Below, one piece after another: positions 35,791 through 44,333 of a stretch of 64,000 nucleotides of DNA. The position numbers and the translations under genes are program-made. Position 1 is the stretch's first letter. Each line of letters begins with the position of its first letter. The stretch is from Deltaproteobacteria bacterium (GTDB taxonomy: Bacteria > UBA10199 > JACPAL01 > JACOUP01): contig JACOUP010000008.1 of assembly GCA_016177765.1 (NCBI GenBank), positions 377,021-441,020 of the forward strand. The letters are read 5' to 3'. The notes under the pieces are model-generated. The model was not told the DNA's origin and did not search any database. It worked only from the letters and a program-made list of their open reading frames with translations.

Positions 35791-36894
35791 ATGGGAAGTC
35801 TCCTTTCAAGGGCTTGGTTTTTGGCCCTCCTTTTTGTTTCTTCCGGCTGTTTCCGGACTGAGATGCCCGAAAAAGGGGGTCTTCTCAAAAAGAAGACGGA
35901 TGAAAAACCGCGGGTGATGGTGGTGAGGGTCCTGACCGAAGAAACCAATATGAAGATGAAGACAACCGGTCGTTTGGTACCGATCGACCGGCTTGAGGTC
36001 AAGGCAGACCGACAGGTCAAGATTGAAAAAATCTTTGTCGAAGAAGGCCAGAAGGTGAACCAGGGGGAGAACCTTGTCCGATTTGCCGATGAAAAGCATA
36101 AACAGCGTCTCGATTTTGTCCGGGCGGAACTGAAAGAAGCGGAGACCGCTGTGAGCGATTACAACCACCTGCAACAAAACAAGGAAAGACTGATTGAAGA
36201 AGGAAAGATGGCCGAGGTCCTGTTCACCGGTCTGGATGACAGAATCGCCCATGCGCGGGCCACCCTGGAACGGGCCAGGGAAGAGATCAAACTTTTAGAG
36301 GAGATTGAAAACCCGACCGTTGTCGTCGCCGCCCCCTTTGATGGTCTTGTCTCCAAAAAAAGTGCCACGGAAGGCTCCCTGGCGAACAAGGGGGACAGCA
36401 TCGTCGAAATCATCAAATTCAACCCGATCAAGCTCGTTTTTCAGCTCCCTGTGGAGTTCGTCGACTTTATGACCCGAGAAACACCGGTCAAGGCCCATTT
36501 TGACGCCATCCCCGGCCGGGAATTCGGGGCAGAAGTCCAGATGATCGGTCCTGAGATCAACGAGGCCCGGATGATGGAGATCAAAACAACCATGGCCAAT
36601 GATGACAGCAACCTGAAGCCGGGACAGTCGGCCGAGGTTTCTATCGTCACAAACCGTCCCATCAAGATATCTTACATCCCGGCCGATGCCGTCTGGGAAG
36701 AAGGGGGGACAAAGTACGTCTACCGCTTTGACGGTCGGACCCTCCAGAAGGTTTCCATCAACATTGGGGAGAAAAGGGACAATCTCATCACTGTCACGCG
36801 GGGGCTCAAGGAAGAGGATGTCGTCGTTGTCTCGGAAAGAGAAGGGCTCTCAAACGGCATGAGTGTGGATGTCCAGTTGGCCGAGGTCCGCTAA
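35791..36894 (+). CDS. RND efflux periplasmic adaptor, lipoprotein
   Basis: A 367-residue HlyD/AcrA-type adaptor with a lipobox (FVSSGC) and a mature start CFRTEMPEKGG. The biotinyl-lipoyl-like halves are GRLVPIDRLEVKADRQVKIEKIFVEEGQKVNQGENL and VVAAPFDGLVSKKSATEGSLANKGDSIVEI, with a coiled coil (about residues 105-175) between them. The membrane-proximal domain has LKPGQSAEVSIVT and YIPADAVWEEGGTKYVY. Such adaptors join an inner-membrane pump to an outer-membrane channel. No pump gene is adjacent, so the partner is encoded elsewhere. Confidence 0.9.
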   Translation: MGSLLSRAWFLALLFVSSGCFRTEMPEKGGLLKKKTDEKPRVMVVRVLTEETNMKMKTTGRLVPIDRLEVKADRQVKIEKIFVEEGQKVNQGENLVRFADEKHKQRLDFVRAELKEAETAVSDYNHLQQNKERLIEEGKMAEVLFTGLDDRIAHARATLERAREEIKLLEEIENPTVVVAAPFDGLVSKKSATEGSLANKGDSIVEIIKFNPIKLVFQLPVEFVDFMTRETPVKAHFDAIPGREFGAEVQMIGPEINEARMMEIKTTMANDDSNLKPGQSAEVSIVTNRPIKISYIPADAVWEEGGTKYVYRFDGRTLQKVSINIGEKRDNLITVTRGLKEEDVVVVSEREGLSNGMSVDVQLAEVR

Positions 36895-36903
36895 AACATT
36901 TCA

Positions 36904-37671
36904 ATGATGAAAAAAATTCTCAAGTCTTTTTTTCTTTTTATTTGTTTCTTGGGTCAACCCTCCTGTTCTGAAGCGGCCCCTCCCTGGCAAAAGATAGAAG
37001 AGGGGATCGAATACCTCCGGATCGATACAAAACAGGGGGAGTTTAGCACACAATTTACCCTTCATGCCTTTCGGATCGATCCTAAAAATTTCAGGTTTGA
37101 TCTGGTCAATGCCTCCGATTACAGCTCTCCCAAACTAACAGCTCGTGAATTTTCCGAAAAAAGTGGGGCGTTACTTGTCATTAACGGAAGTTTTTTTGAT
37201 GAAAGCGCCAAACCACTGGGTCTTCTCGTTCAGAATAAAAAACTGATCCAGACTGTGCGAAATACGGAATGGGGGGTTTTCTTGATGGAGGGGGGGAAAC
37301 CGTTCATTACCCACCGTAGGGATTTCGGTATAAACCCAACCACTGAAATGGCCTTGCAGACAGGGCCCCGGCTCGTCGTCAACGGAACGATTCCCCGCCT
37401 CAAGGAAGCGATCCCGTCACGTCGTTCCCTGGTAGCCATCACCCCTGATAATAAAGTGATCCTGGCGGTCACCGGCTCTACGATTACAGAGACCCAAGAC
37501 CTGGCCCAATTGGTGGCCCGTAAAGAAAACAAGGGAGGCTTGGGCGTCTCGTATGCGCTGAACCTGGATGGCGGCGGTTCGACACAACTCTACCTCACCA
37601 CCTCTTCCTTCACCTACCATTTTGCGGGGGATACCGGGGTGGCCAACGGGATTGCGGTTTTTAGGAAATAA
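36904..37671 (+). CDS. Phosphodiester glycosidase family protein (NAGPA-like)
   Basis: A 255-residue exported protein with a signal peptide (about residues 1-25). It carries the NAGPA domain pattern: ARE(F)SEKSGALLVINGSFFDE, NTEWGVFLMEGGKPFITHR, QTGPRLVVNG and ALNLDGGGSTQLYL. The LDGGGST motif is the most characteristic element. Bacterial members are thought to cleave phosphodiester-linked sugars in the periplasm or envelope, but few are tested. It follows the adaptor gene by nine bases. Confidence 0.87.
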   Translation: MMKKILKSFFLFICFLGQPSCSEAAPPWQKIEEGIEYLRIDTKQGEFSTQFTLHAFRIDPKNFRFDLVNASDYSSPKLTAREFSEKSGALLVINGSFFDESAKPLGLLVQNKKLIQTVRNTEWGVFLMEGGKPFITHRRDFGINPTTEMALQTGPRLVVNGTIPRLKEAIPSRRSLVAITPDNKVILAVTGSTITETQDLAQLVARKENKGGLGVSYALNLDGGGSTQLYLTTSSFTYHFAGDTGVANGIAVFRK

Positions 37672-37673
37672 AA

Positions 37674-38921
37674 TTATTGACTCATCGAATCCAAGAACTC
37701 TTGATTGGTCTTGGTATGTTCCATCTTGTCGGTCAAGAATTCCATCGAATCGACGACATTCAACGGGGCAAGCAGTTTGCGCAGGATCCAGACGCGGTTC
37801 AAAACGTTCTCAGCGAGGAGCAACTCTTCTTTTCGGGTCCCTGATTTATTCACATCCATACAGGGGAAGATCCGTTTTTCCATCAGCTTCCGGTCGAGCA
37901 TGATCTCTGAGTTGCCGGTTCCCTTAAACTCTTCAAAAATAACCTCATCCATCCGGCTACCGGTATCGACCAGGGCCGTGCCGATGATGGTCAAACTCCC
38001 CCCCTCTTCAATATTCCGGGCTGCCCCGAAAAACCGCTTTGGCTTGTGGAGGGCATTGGAATCGACGCCGCCGGAAAGGATCTTTCCGGAGGGAGGAACC
38101 ACCGTATTATAGGCACGGGCGAGACGGGTAATCGAATCGAGCAGGATCACCACGTCCTTTTTGTGTTCGACGAGACGTTTGGCCTTTTCAATAACCATTT
38201 CTGCTACTTGCACGTGGCGGGAAGCCGGCTCATCAAAGGTGGAAGAAACCACCTCCGCCTTGACAGATCGTTGCATGTCGGTCACTTCCTCAGGCCGCTC
38301 ATCAATCAACAGGACAATCAGAACCGATTCCGGATGATTGGCGCTGATTGCGTTGGCGATATTTTGCAGCATCATCGTCTTGCCGGTCCTCGGGGCCGCC
38401 ACAATCAAGGCCCTTTGCCCTTTGCCAATCGGTGTCAACAGGTCAAGAATCCTGGTCGTATAATTCTTGGGGGCATGTTCCAGCTTGAATTTCTGGTTCG
38501 GGTAGAGCGGGGTCAGGTTATCAAAAAGGATCTTGTCCCGCGCCACGATCGGGTCTTCAAAATTGATGTGCTCCACCTTCAGAAGCGCAAAATACCGCTC
38601 CGTGTCTTTTGGCGACCGGATCTGCCCAGAAACGGTATCCCCCGTCCGGAGATTGAACTTGCGGATCTGTGAAGGGGAAATATAGATGTCATCCGGACCG
38701 GGAAGGTAGTTGTAATCGGGAGAACGCAGAAATCCAAAACCATCCGGCAGGATTTCCAAAATCCCCTCACCAAAGATCATCCCGTTTTTATCGGTCTGGG
38801 CGTTCAGGAGCGCAAAGATCAGTTCTTGGCGCCGCATCCCGGCCGCTCCTTCGACGGCGTACGAATGGGCGAGTTCAATCAGATCATTGATCTTCTTCTG
38901 CTTGAGGTCCTTGAGGTTCAT
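37674..38921 (-). CDS. rho: Transcription termination factor Rho
   Basis: A 415-residue hexameric RNA helicase. The start [21 protein letters not shown] is typical of Rho and has a GAGGGGAT ribosome site; an in-frame extension upstream to 39050 is unlikely. The RNA-binding OSB fold spans about residues 45-120 ([22 protein letters not shown]). Walker A is [14 protein letters not shown], Walker B is [16 protein letters not shown], and the R-loop region is [20 protein letters not shown]. It is transcribed from a strong consensus promoter with a 212-base leader. Confidence 0.97.
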   Translation of the reverse strand: MNLKDLKQKKINDLIELAHSYAVEGAAGMRRQELIFALLNAQTDKNGMIFGEGILEILPDGFGFLRSPDYNYLPGPDDIYISPSQIRKFNLRTGDTVSGQIRSPKDTERYFALLKVEHINFEDPIVARDKILFDNLTPLYPNQKFKLEHAPKNYTTRILDLLTPIGKGQRALIVAAPRTGKTMMLQNIANAISANHPESVLIVLLIDERPEEVTDMQRSVKAEVVSSTFDEPASRHVQVAEMVIEKAKRLVEHKKDVVILLDSITRLARAYNTVVPPSGKILSGGVDSNALHKPKRFFGAARNIEEGGSLTIIGTALVDTGSRMDEVIFEEFKGTGNSEIMLDRKLMEKRIFPCMDVNKSGTRKEELLLAENVLNRVWILRKLLAPLNVVDSMEFLTDKMEHTKTNQEFLDSMSQ

Positions 38922-39139
38922 GACATCCCCTCTGTTTTCCGGGGGGGTGGTCACGATTTCATCCGCACTGATCTCCTCGAAAGACCGGTTATTCGGGTGG
39001 TCTTTGCTGAGAGAACGATGCGCTGAGGGATGGGGTCTTCGGCCTGTCATGAAATGAAATGTTTAGGGGTGAAAATCGCTCTACTCTCTTCGTTATTCCA
39101 ACCAGGTCAGTTCGTGGGATTCACCAGCTGATATCCGCC

Positions 39140-39168
39140 ATTATGCGAAAGTTGCCCGCTCCTGTCAA
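39140..39168 (-). promoter_or_regulatory. Consensus sigma70-like promoter for rho
   Basis: On the minus strand TTGACA (39168-39163) and CATAAT (39145-39140) are spaced by exactly 17 bases. This is the best sigma70-type promoter seen in the window. Confidence 0.75.
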
Positions 39169-39191
39169 GCGGTTTTGCAAACGACCTTTAG

Positions 39192-39220
39192 TTGACAAGA
39201 CCGACCGATGACTGTAGTTT
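39192..39220 (+). promoter_or_regulatory. Possible argH promoter
   Basis: TTGACA (39192-39197), a 17-base spacer and TAGTTT (39215-39220). The -35 box is perfect and the -10 box weak. The predicted start is close to the argH ATG at 39231. Confidence 0.35.
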
Positions 39221-39230
39221 GCGCTTCCCT

Positions 39231-40613
39231 ATGCCTTCATCACCCAAAAAATGGAGCGGTCGTTTCAAAGAACGGTTGGACCCGCTCGCCCTTGATTTCA
39301 CCGCCTCCATCGATTTCGATAAAAGGTTGTATTTCTACGATATTTTGGGGTCTTTGGCCCATGCCCGAGCGCTCGGGAGGGCCAAGGTGTTAACCCCCAC
39401 CGAGGTCCGGAAGATCCAAAAGGGGCTCCATCAGGTCCTGCAGGGGGTCCATTCCGGCAGGCTCCGATTTTCAACCGATCTGGAGGATGTCCACCGCAAT
39501 ATTGAGCAGGCCCTCATCAAGAAAATTGGACCATTGGGAGGGAAACTCCACACCGGCCGGAGCCGGAACGACCAGGTAGCACTCGACCTTCGGCTCTACT
39601 GCCGCGACCGGCTTTTGGAGATGCGGGAATCCTTAATCCAACTGGAGAGGGCTGTCCTCAAGAGGGCCAAAGAGTCTTTGGGCATCATGATGCCGGGCTA
39701 CACCCACCTGCAGAGGGCGCAACCGATCCTCTTTTCCCACTGGTTGCTCGCCTACATTGAGATGTGGGAACGGGACAAGGGGCGGATCCAGGATTGTCTC
39801 AAAAGGGTTAACTCCCTGCCGCTCGGTGCCGGGGCGTTGGCAGGAACAACTTTTCCGATCGACCGTCTGCGGGTGGCGAGAGAACTTGGGTTTTTCGATC
39901 TCTGCCACAACAGCCTCGATGCCGTTTCCGACAGGGATTTTGCCATTGAGTCGGCCGCCGTCGCCTCCCTCCTGATGAGCCATCTTTCACGGATCTCGGA
40001 GGAATTGATCCTCTGGTCTTCGGCCGAATTCGGTTTTATCCGTCTGCCGGAATCGTTCTGTACCGGTTCCTCCATGATGCCGCAGAAGATCAATCCCGAT
40101 GTCCCGGAATTGATCCGCGGAAAAACGGGACGGGTCTATGGCCATCTGATGGCGCTGTTGACCATCATGAAATCGCTACCGCTCGCCTATAACAAGGATA
40201 TGCAGGAGGACAAGGAACCGCTCTTCGACCTTTTTGATACGGTGATCGACTGTATGGACCTCCTTCGGGCCCTGATGACTCGGATGAAAACCTCGTCGCA
40301 ACGGATGAGAGAGGCGATCGAGGATGGCTTCCTCCTCGCCACCGATATGGCGGATTACCTCGTCACCCAAGGGGTCCCGTTCAAAAAGGCCCATGAGATT
40401 GTCGGGCAGGTCGTTCGTTATTGCCTTTCCAAAGAAAAAACCCTGGAAGACTTGGCATTGCCGGAACTGAAAAGATTTTCACCGAAGTTTGGGCCGGAGG
40501 TAGCGAGTTTTCTGACACCCGAAAAAGCGATTGCCCGAAGAAGGGTTGTCGGTGGAACTGCCCCGGATGCGGTCAAAAACGAAATTCGGAGATTAGAGAA
40601 GAATTTGAGGTGA
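39231..40613 (+). CDS. argH: Argininosuccinate lyase
   Basis: A 460-residue enzyme that splits argininosuccinate into arginine and fumarate. The start KKWSGRFKERLDPLALDFTASIDFDKRL is typical, so ATG 39231 is chosen over the upstream TTG. HTGRSRNDQVALDLRLY and the fumarase-superfamily signature GSSMMPQKINPDVPEL are intact, as is the catalytic YTHLQRAQPI histidine. The stop codon is inside a TTCGAC-type palindromic repeat. lysA and dapF follow. Confidence 0.96.
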   Translation: MPSSPKKWSGRFKERLDPLALDFTASIDFDKRLYFYDILGSLAHARALGRAKVLTPTEVRKIQKGLHQVLQGVHSGRLRFSTDLEDVHRNIEQALIKKIGPLGGKLHTGRSRNDQVALDLRLYCRDRLLEMRESLIQLERAVLKRAKESLGIMMPGYTHLQRAQPILFSHWLLAYIEMWERDKGRIQDCLKRVNSLPLGAGALAGTTFPIDRLRVARELGFFDLCHNSLDAVSDRDFAIESAAVASLLMSHLSRISEELILWSSAEFGFIRLPESFCTGSSMMPQKINPDVPELIRGKTGRVYGHLMALLTIMKSLPLAYNKDMQEDKEPLFDLFDTVIDCMDLLRALMTRMKTSSQRMREAIEDGFLLATDMADYLVTQGVPFKKAHEIVGQVVRYCLSKEKTLEDLALPELKRFSPKFGPEVASFLTPEKAIARRRVVGGTAPDAVKNEIRRLEKNLR

Positions 40614-40684
40614 CCCTTCGACTTGGCTCAGGGTGTCCTTTATTTCTAGAATTATAGGGGCATGGTGAGCTTGGTCGAACCATG
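40609..40684. repeat. Two TTCGAC/GCTCA-type palindromes between argH and lysA
   Basis: GGTGACCCTTCGACTTGGC and TCAGGGTGTCC (40609-40637) form one element that contains the argH stop. CATGGT (40661-40666) and ACCATG (40679-40684) flank GAGCTTGGTCGA in a second. Both share the TCGACC/AAGCTCA core in opposite orientation, as in common interspersed palindromic repeats of metagenomic genomes. Confidence 0.7.
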
Positions 40685-40691
40685 AAATATT

Positions 40692-41948
40692 ATGCACCAC
40701 TTTCAGTACCATGGCAAAGAACTCTATTGCGAAGAGGTCCCGCTCAAAAAACTGGCCGAGGAAGCAGGAACCCCCTGTTATGTTTACAGCAACGCCACCC
40801 TCACCCGTCACTTTGATGTCTTTGAAGAGGCGTTTGCCGATCTACCCCATCTGATTTGTTTCGCCGTCAAGGCGAATTCAAACCTCGCAATCCTCCGCCT
40901 CTTTGCCAAGAGGGGGGGAGGGGCCGATATTGTCTCCGGCGGCGAGCTCTTCCGGGCCCGGACGGCCGGGATCCCTGCCAATAAAATTGTTTATTCGGGA
41001 ATCGGAAAAACCGCCTCCGAGATGAAGCAGGCTCTTCAATCCGGAATCCTCCTCTTTAATGTGGAGTCTGAGGAAGAATTGATCACCCTGAACAGAGTCG
41101 CCAAAGAGCTGGGGAGAAAGGCCCCCATTGCGATCCGCGTCAATCCGGAGATTGATCCGAAAACGCACCCCTATATCGCAACCGGTCTGAAAAAAAGCAA
41201 GTTTGGCGTTTCGCTTCCGACCAGTCTTCTCCTTTATCAAAAGAGCCGTTCCCTCCCCTTTCTTGAAATAAAGGGGGTCAGCACCCATATCGGTTCCCAG
41301 ATCACGCAAGTCGGTCCCTTTGTCGAGGCGCTGAAAAAGGTCTCCAAGCTGGTAAAAAATCTTCGCCATCAAGGATTCAAAATTGACACTCTCGACCTCG
41401 GCGGTGGCCTGGGGATCCCCTATGCCAACGAGAAGCCGCCGCTTCCGGAGGAATACGGAAAGGCGATGAAAAAGGAACTCGGGGGGCTTGGTGGCACCAT
41501 CCTTCTTGAACCGGGGCGCGTCATCGTCGGCAATAGCGGTGTGTTGTTGACTAAAGTCTTGTATCGCAAAAAACAGGGCCCGAAGGATTTTGTGATCGTG
41601 GATGCCGGGATGAACGACCTGATCCGCCCTTCTCTTTACGGTTCTCATCATGAAATCTGGCCTGTCTCCAGAAAGGGAGGGGCCAAAAAGAAGATGGATG
41701 TCGTCGGCCCGGTCTGTGAGTCGGGGGATTTTCTGGCCCAAGAGCGTCCCCTCCCCGCGGTCACTCCCGGAGAATACCTCTCGGTCATGAGTGCCGGGGC
41801 GTATGGCTTTGTGATGTCTTCCAATTACAATTCCCGTCCACGCGCCGCCGAGGTGTTGGTGCATGGCAACGATTTTTTTATCATCCGGCAGAGGGAAGAG
41901 TATAAAGACCTGCTCCGCGGCGAGCATGTCCCGAGGTTTTTGAGATGA
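40692..41948 (+). CDS. lysA: Diaminopimelate decarboxylase
   Basis: A 418-residue PLP enzyme of the alanine racemase fold, making lysine from meso-diaminopimelate. The start MHHFQYHGKELYCEEVPLKKLAEEAGTPCYVYS is typical. FAVKANSNLAILRL has the PLP lysine, and LDLGGGLGIPY, EPGRVIVGNSG and GPVCESGDFLA (the active-site cysteine partner) are present. It overlaps dapF by four bases. Confidence 0.96.
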   Translation: MHHFQYHGKELYCEEVPLKKLAEEAGTPCYVYSNATLTRHFDVFEEAFADLPHLICFAVKANSNLAILRLFAKRGGGADIVSGGELFRARTAGIPANKIVYSGIGKTASEMKQALQSGILLFNVESEEELITLNRVAKELGRKAPIAIRVNPEIDPKTHPYIATGLKKSKFGVSLPTSLLLYQKSRSLPFLEIKGVSTHIGSQITQVGPFVEALKKVSKLVKNLRHQGFKIDTLDLGGGLGIPYANEKPPLPEEYGKAMKKELGGLGGTILLEPGRVIVGNSGVLLTKVLYRKKQGPKDFVIVDAGMNDLIRPSLYGSHHEIWPVSRKGGAKKKMDVVGPVCESGDFLAQERPLPAVTPGEYLSVMSAGAYGFVMSSNYNSRPRAAEVLVHGNDFFIIRQREEYKDLLRGEHVPRFLR

Positions 41949-42769
41949 AACTGCCGTTTACCAAGATGCATGGGTTGGGCAACGACTTTATTTTTATCAA
42001 CGGCCTTACGTCCCGTCTGCCCAACCCCAAGGTCACCGCGCGTGAACTCTGTGACCGTCGGTACGGGATCGGCGCCGATCAGATTTTAATTTTGACCAAA
42101 TCCCGCAGGGCCGACTTCCGGATGCAGATCTTCAACGCCGACGGCGGAGAGGTCGGGATGTGCGGCAATGGCCTCCGGGCGCTCGCCCGCTTCGTGGCGG
42201 AAAAGAAACTCTCCAGCAAGAAAGAACTGGTAATCGAAACCGGCAACGGTTTGCAAAAGGTAAAGGTCGTTGGAAAAAATAGAATTCTTGTCGATATGGG
42301 GGAACCGATCCTGAAGGGGAAATTAATCCCGGTGAATCTCTCGGGCCGTGCCATCAACCGGCCGGTCAGGGTGGAAGGAAAGGAGTTCCGGATCACCTGC
42401 GTTTCGATGGGGAACCCTCACGCCGTTATCTTTATGGAGGATATCAGCTCCTTCCGGGTAGAAAAATATGGGCCGCTCCTGGAACGGCACACCCTTTTCC
42501 CGCAGAGGGCGAACATCGAATTTGTCAAGGTCTTGAACCGTGAGGCGATGGAGATGCGTGTTTGGGAGAGAGGGGCCGGGGAAACGCTCGCCTGCGGGAG
42601 CGGCGCCTGTGCCTCAGCGGTAGCCGGCGTTTTGAATGGCTTTATCGACCGGAAGGTCACCGTTCACCTCAAGGGAGGAAAACTGGAGATCGAATGGGAC
42701 CGCACCACCAACCATGTCAAGATGATCGGCCCGGCCGAAACGGTCTTTGAAGGGGAAGTGGAGATTTGA
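41945..42769 (+). CDS. dapF: Diaminopimelate epimerase
   Basis: A 274-residue cofactor-free epimerase converting LL- to meso-diaminopimelate. Both catalytic cysteines are in place, in MCGNGLRAL (about residue 73) and ACGSGACASAV (about residue 219). MHGLGNDFIFI at the start and GNPHAVIF are standard. The TGA stop is in the same frame as the following ChrA gene, which lacks a normal start codon. Confidence 0.96.
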   Translation: MKLPFTKMHGLGNDFIFINGLTSRLPNPKVTARELCDRRYGIGADQILILTKSRRADFRMQIFNADGGEVGMCGNGLRALARFVAEKKLSSKKELVIETGNGLQKVKVVGKNRILVDMGEPILKGKLIPVNLSGRAINRPVRVEGKEFRITCVSMGNPHAVIFMEDISSFRVEKYGPLLERHTLFPQRANIEFVKVLNREAMEMRVWERGAGETLACGSGACASAVAGVLNGFIDRKVTVHLKGGKLEIEWDRTTNHVKMIGPAETVFEGEVEI

Positions 42770-42835
42770 AAAGAGGTCGTAGTTACGGAAAAGCAAAATT
42801 ACACCCTCAGGCAACTGGTCCTCTATTTTCTCCGT

Positions 42836-43948
42836 TTGGGCGCCATCGGGTTCGGAGGCCCTGTCGCGCTGGTTGGTTATATGCACCGGGATCTGGTGGA
42901 AGAACGGCGCTGGGTCTCTCAAGACGATTATAAAGAAGGGTTGGCTCTGGCGCAGTTGGCACCGGGGCCTCTTGCCGCTCAACTGGGAATTTATCTAGGC
43001 TACATCAACCATGGGATCTTGGGGGCCACACTTACGGGCCTCGCCTTCGTGCTTCCCTCCTTTCTCATGGTCGTCGCCTTAGGATTGGCCTATAAAATCT
43101 ACGGCGGCTTGAACTGGATGCAGGCGGTCTTTTACGGTGTTGGGGCGAGCGTCATCGGTATCATCGCCCACAGCGCCTACACACTGACCCGTAAAACGAT
43201 CGGGAAAGACAAACTCCTCTGGCTGATTTATCTGGTTGCCGCCGTGGTGACGATCGCCACAGAGACGGAAACTGTTTTGCTTTTCCTGGGCGCCGGGATC
43301 CTGGCCTGGCTGATCAAAGAACCGCCGACATCTTTTAAATTCACAAGAACCGTTTGTGGATTTATCCCACCGTTCTTGTTTCCGTTCCTCATCGGGACTC
43401 CGCCTGCCAACAACGACACGTTGTTGAGAATTGTCAGCTTCTTTGCCAAGGCGGGGGCGATGGTCTTTGGCAGTGGTCTGGCAATCGTTCCTTTTTTATA
43501 CGGCGGCGTGGTCAATGAGTACCAGTGGCTCACGGTGAAACAGTTTCTGGACGCGGTCGCCGTCGCCATGATTACCCCGGGGCCTGTCGTGATCACCGTG
43601 GGATTCATCGGCTTTCTCGTGGCTGGTTTTACGGGGGCCAGTCTGGCGGCCCTCGCCACTTTTCTGCCCTGTTATCTGTTTACGATCATTCCGGCGCCCT
43701 ATTTCAAGAAATATGGGAAACGGCCCGACATCGCGGCCTTTGTGGCGGGGGTGACTGCCGCCGCCACAGGAGCGATTGCAGGGGCTGTGATCATTTTGGG
43801 AAGAAAATCGATTTCCGATATGCCGACGGCCCTACTCGCAATCGTGACGGTGACTCTTCTTTTTAGAACCAAAAAGATCAAGGAGCCGCTGATCGTTCTG
43901 GCCGCCGCGATCCTTGGGTTTGTTGTCTACCCCTTAGTCCACCACTAG
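42836..43948 (+). CDS. chrA: ChrA-like chromate transporter family protein
   Basis: A chromate-ion-transporter family protein of about 370 residues from the TTG at 42836, with about ten membrane segments. FGGPVALVGYMHRDLVEERRWVSQDDYKEGLALAQLAPGPLAAQLGIYLGY is the N-terminal repeat signature; VFGSGLAIVPFLYGGVVNEYQWLTVKQFLDAVAVAMITPGPVVIT is the second. Similarity appears to begin earlier, at TEKQNYTLRQLVLYFLRLGAI (about 42785), but that stretch has no ATG, GTG or TTG before it, only the in-frame dapF stop. An AGAGG site (42772-42776) stands before GTAGTTACGGAA. The true start is unclear. Substrate chromate or sulfate is family knowledge. Confidence 0.85.
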   Translation: MGAIGFGGPVALVGYMHRDLVEERRWVSQDDYKEGLALAQLAPGPLAAQLGIYLGYINHGILGATLTGLAFVLPSFLMVVALGLAYKIYGGLNWMQAVFYGVGASVIGIIAHSAYTLTRKTIGKDKLLWLIYLVAAVVTIATETETVLLFLGAGILAWLIKEPPTSFKFTRTVCGFIPPFLFPFLIGTPPANNDTLLRIVSFFAKAGAMVFGSGLAIVPFLYGGVVNEYQWLTVKQFLDAVAVAMITPGPVVITVGFIGFLVAGFTGASLAALATFLPCYLFTIIPAPYFKKYGKRPDIAAFVAGVTAAATGAIAGAVIILGRKSISDMPTALLAIVTVTLLFRTKKIKEPLIVLAAAILGFVVYPLVHH

Positions 43949-43970
43949 AAGCAGAGGATTTAGATTTTTC

Positions 43971-43998
43971 TTGTCTCCCCTCGAAAAGCTGATATAAA
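43971..43998 (+). promoter_or_regulatory. Promoter for the bufferin-like operon
   Basis: TTGTCT (43971-43976) and TATAAA (43993-43998) are spaced by 16 bases, upstream of the cysteine-rich peptide gene. The leader is about 65 bases and contains a hairpin. Confidence 0.5.
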
Positions 43999-44017
43999 GC
44001 ATCGGCATTCAAATAGA

Positions 44018-44044
44018 GAGGGCCGATCATGGGGGTTGGCCCTC
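44018..44044 (+). promoter_or_regulatory. Leader hairpin before the bufferin-like gene
   Basis: GAGGGCC (44018-44024) pairs with GGCCCTC (44038-44044) around a 13-base loop, 25 bases before the ATG. It could regulate mRNA stability or translation. No T-tract follows, so it is not a standard terminator. Confidence 0.4.
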
Positions 44045-44069
44045 GTTCAAATTTTTTCGGGAGGGTCTT

Positions 44070-44333
44070 ATGAAAAACAAGAAGCTCGCTGGGGCGCTGG
44101 TCGCCACCGCTGTCGCCGGGTTATTTATCTCCGGTAAAGTCTTAGCTGAAGAGTCCAAGAGTGATACCAAGGCGGCCAAGGTCCATTGCGAAGGGGGCAA
44201 TGAGTGCAAGGGGAAGGGAGAATGCAAAGGGGTCGATCACGGTTGCGGCGGGAAGAACGGTTGCAAAGGAAAAGGGTTCATGATGATGACTCAGGCCGAA
44301 TGCGACGCCGCCAAGGCCAAGATGAAAAAATGA
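44070..44333 (+). CDS. Bufferin-like cysteine-rich precursor peptide
   Basis: An 87-residue peptide with a signal sequence (about residues 1-26, ending VLA) and a cysteine-rich mature part: HCEGGNECKGKGECKGVD, then GCGGKNGCKGKGF and a late AEC. The spaced CKGKG blocks match the BufA2-type bufferins, copper-binding peptides whose cysteines are converted to thiooxazoles by an MNIO enzyme. The next two genes are the MNIO (DUF692) enzyme and a DUF2063 partner, the standard bufABC order. A GGGAGGG ribosome site precedes ATG 44070. The stop overlaps the next start (ATGA). Modification and copper binding are inferred from the family. Confidence 0.85.
   Translation: MKNKKLAGALVATAVAGLFISGKVLAEESKSDTKAAKVHCEGGNECKGKGECKGVDHGCGGKNGCKGKGFMMMTQAECDAAKAKMKK

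Larger units (their letters stand above)
38922..39230. other. Divergent intergenic region between rho and argH
   Basis: About 309 bases without a gene. It holds the rho promoter at 39140-39168, a roughly 210-base rho leader, and a possible argH promoter at 39192-39220. Rho leaders are often autoregulated, and the length of this one allows it; no specific structure was identified. The remainder shows no repeat or ORF that I can support. Confidence 0.6.

Noticed and set aside
40661-40690. tRNA-like element because of GGTCGAACC
   Set aside because: It resembles a T-arm, but no acceptor, D or anticodon arms can be formed; it is a palindromic repeat.
40878-41927. 349-codon minus-strand open frame opposite lysA
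   Set aside because: Shadow of the lysA reading frame without any protein-like features.
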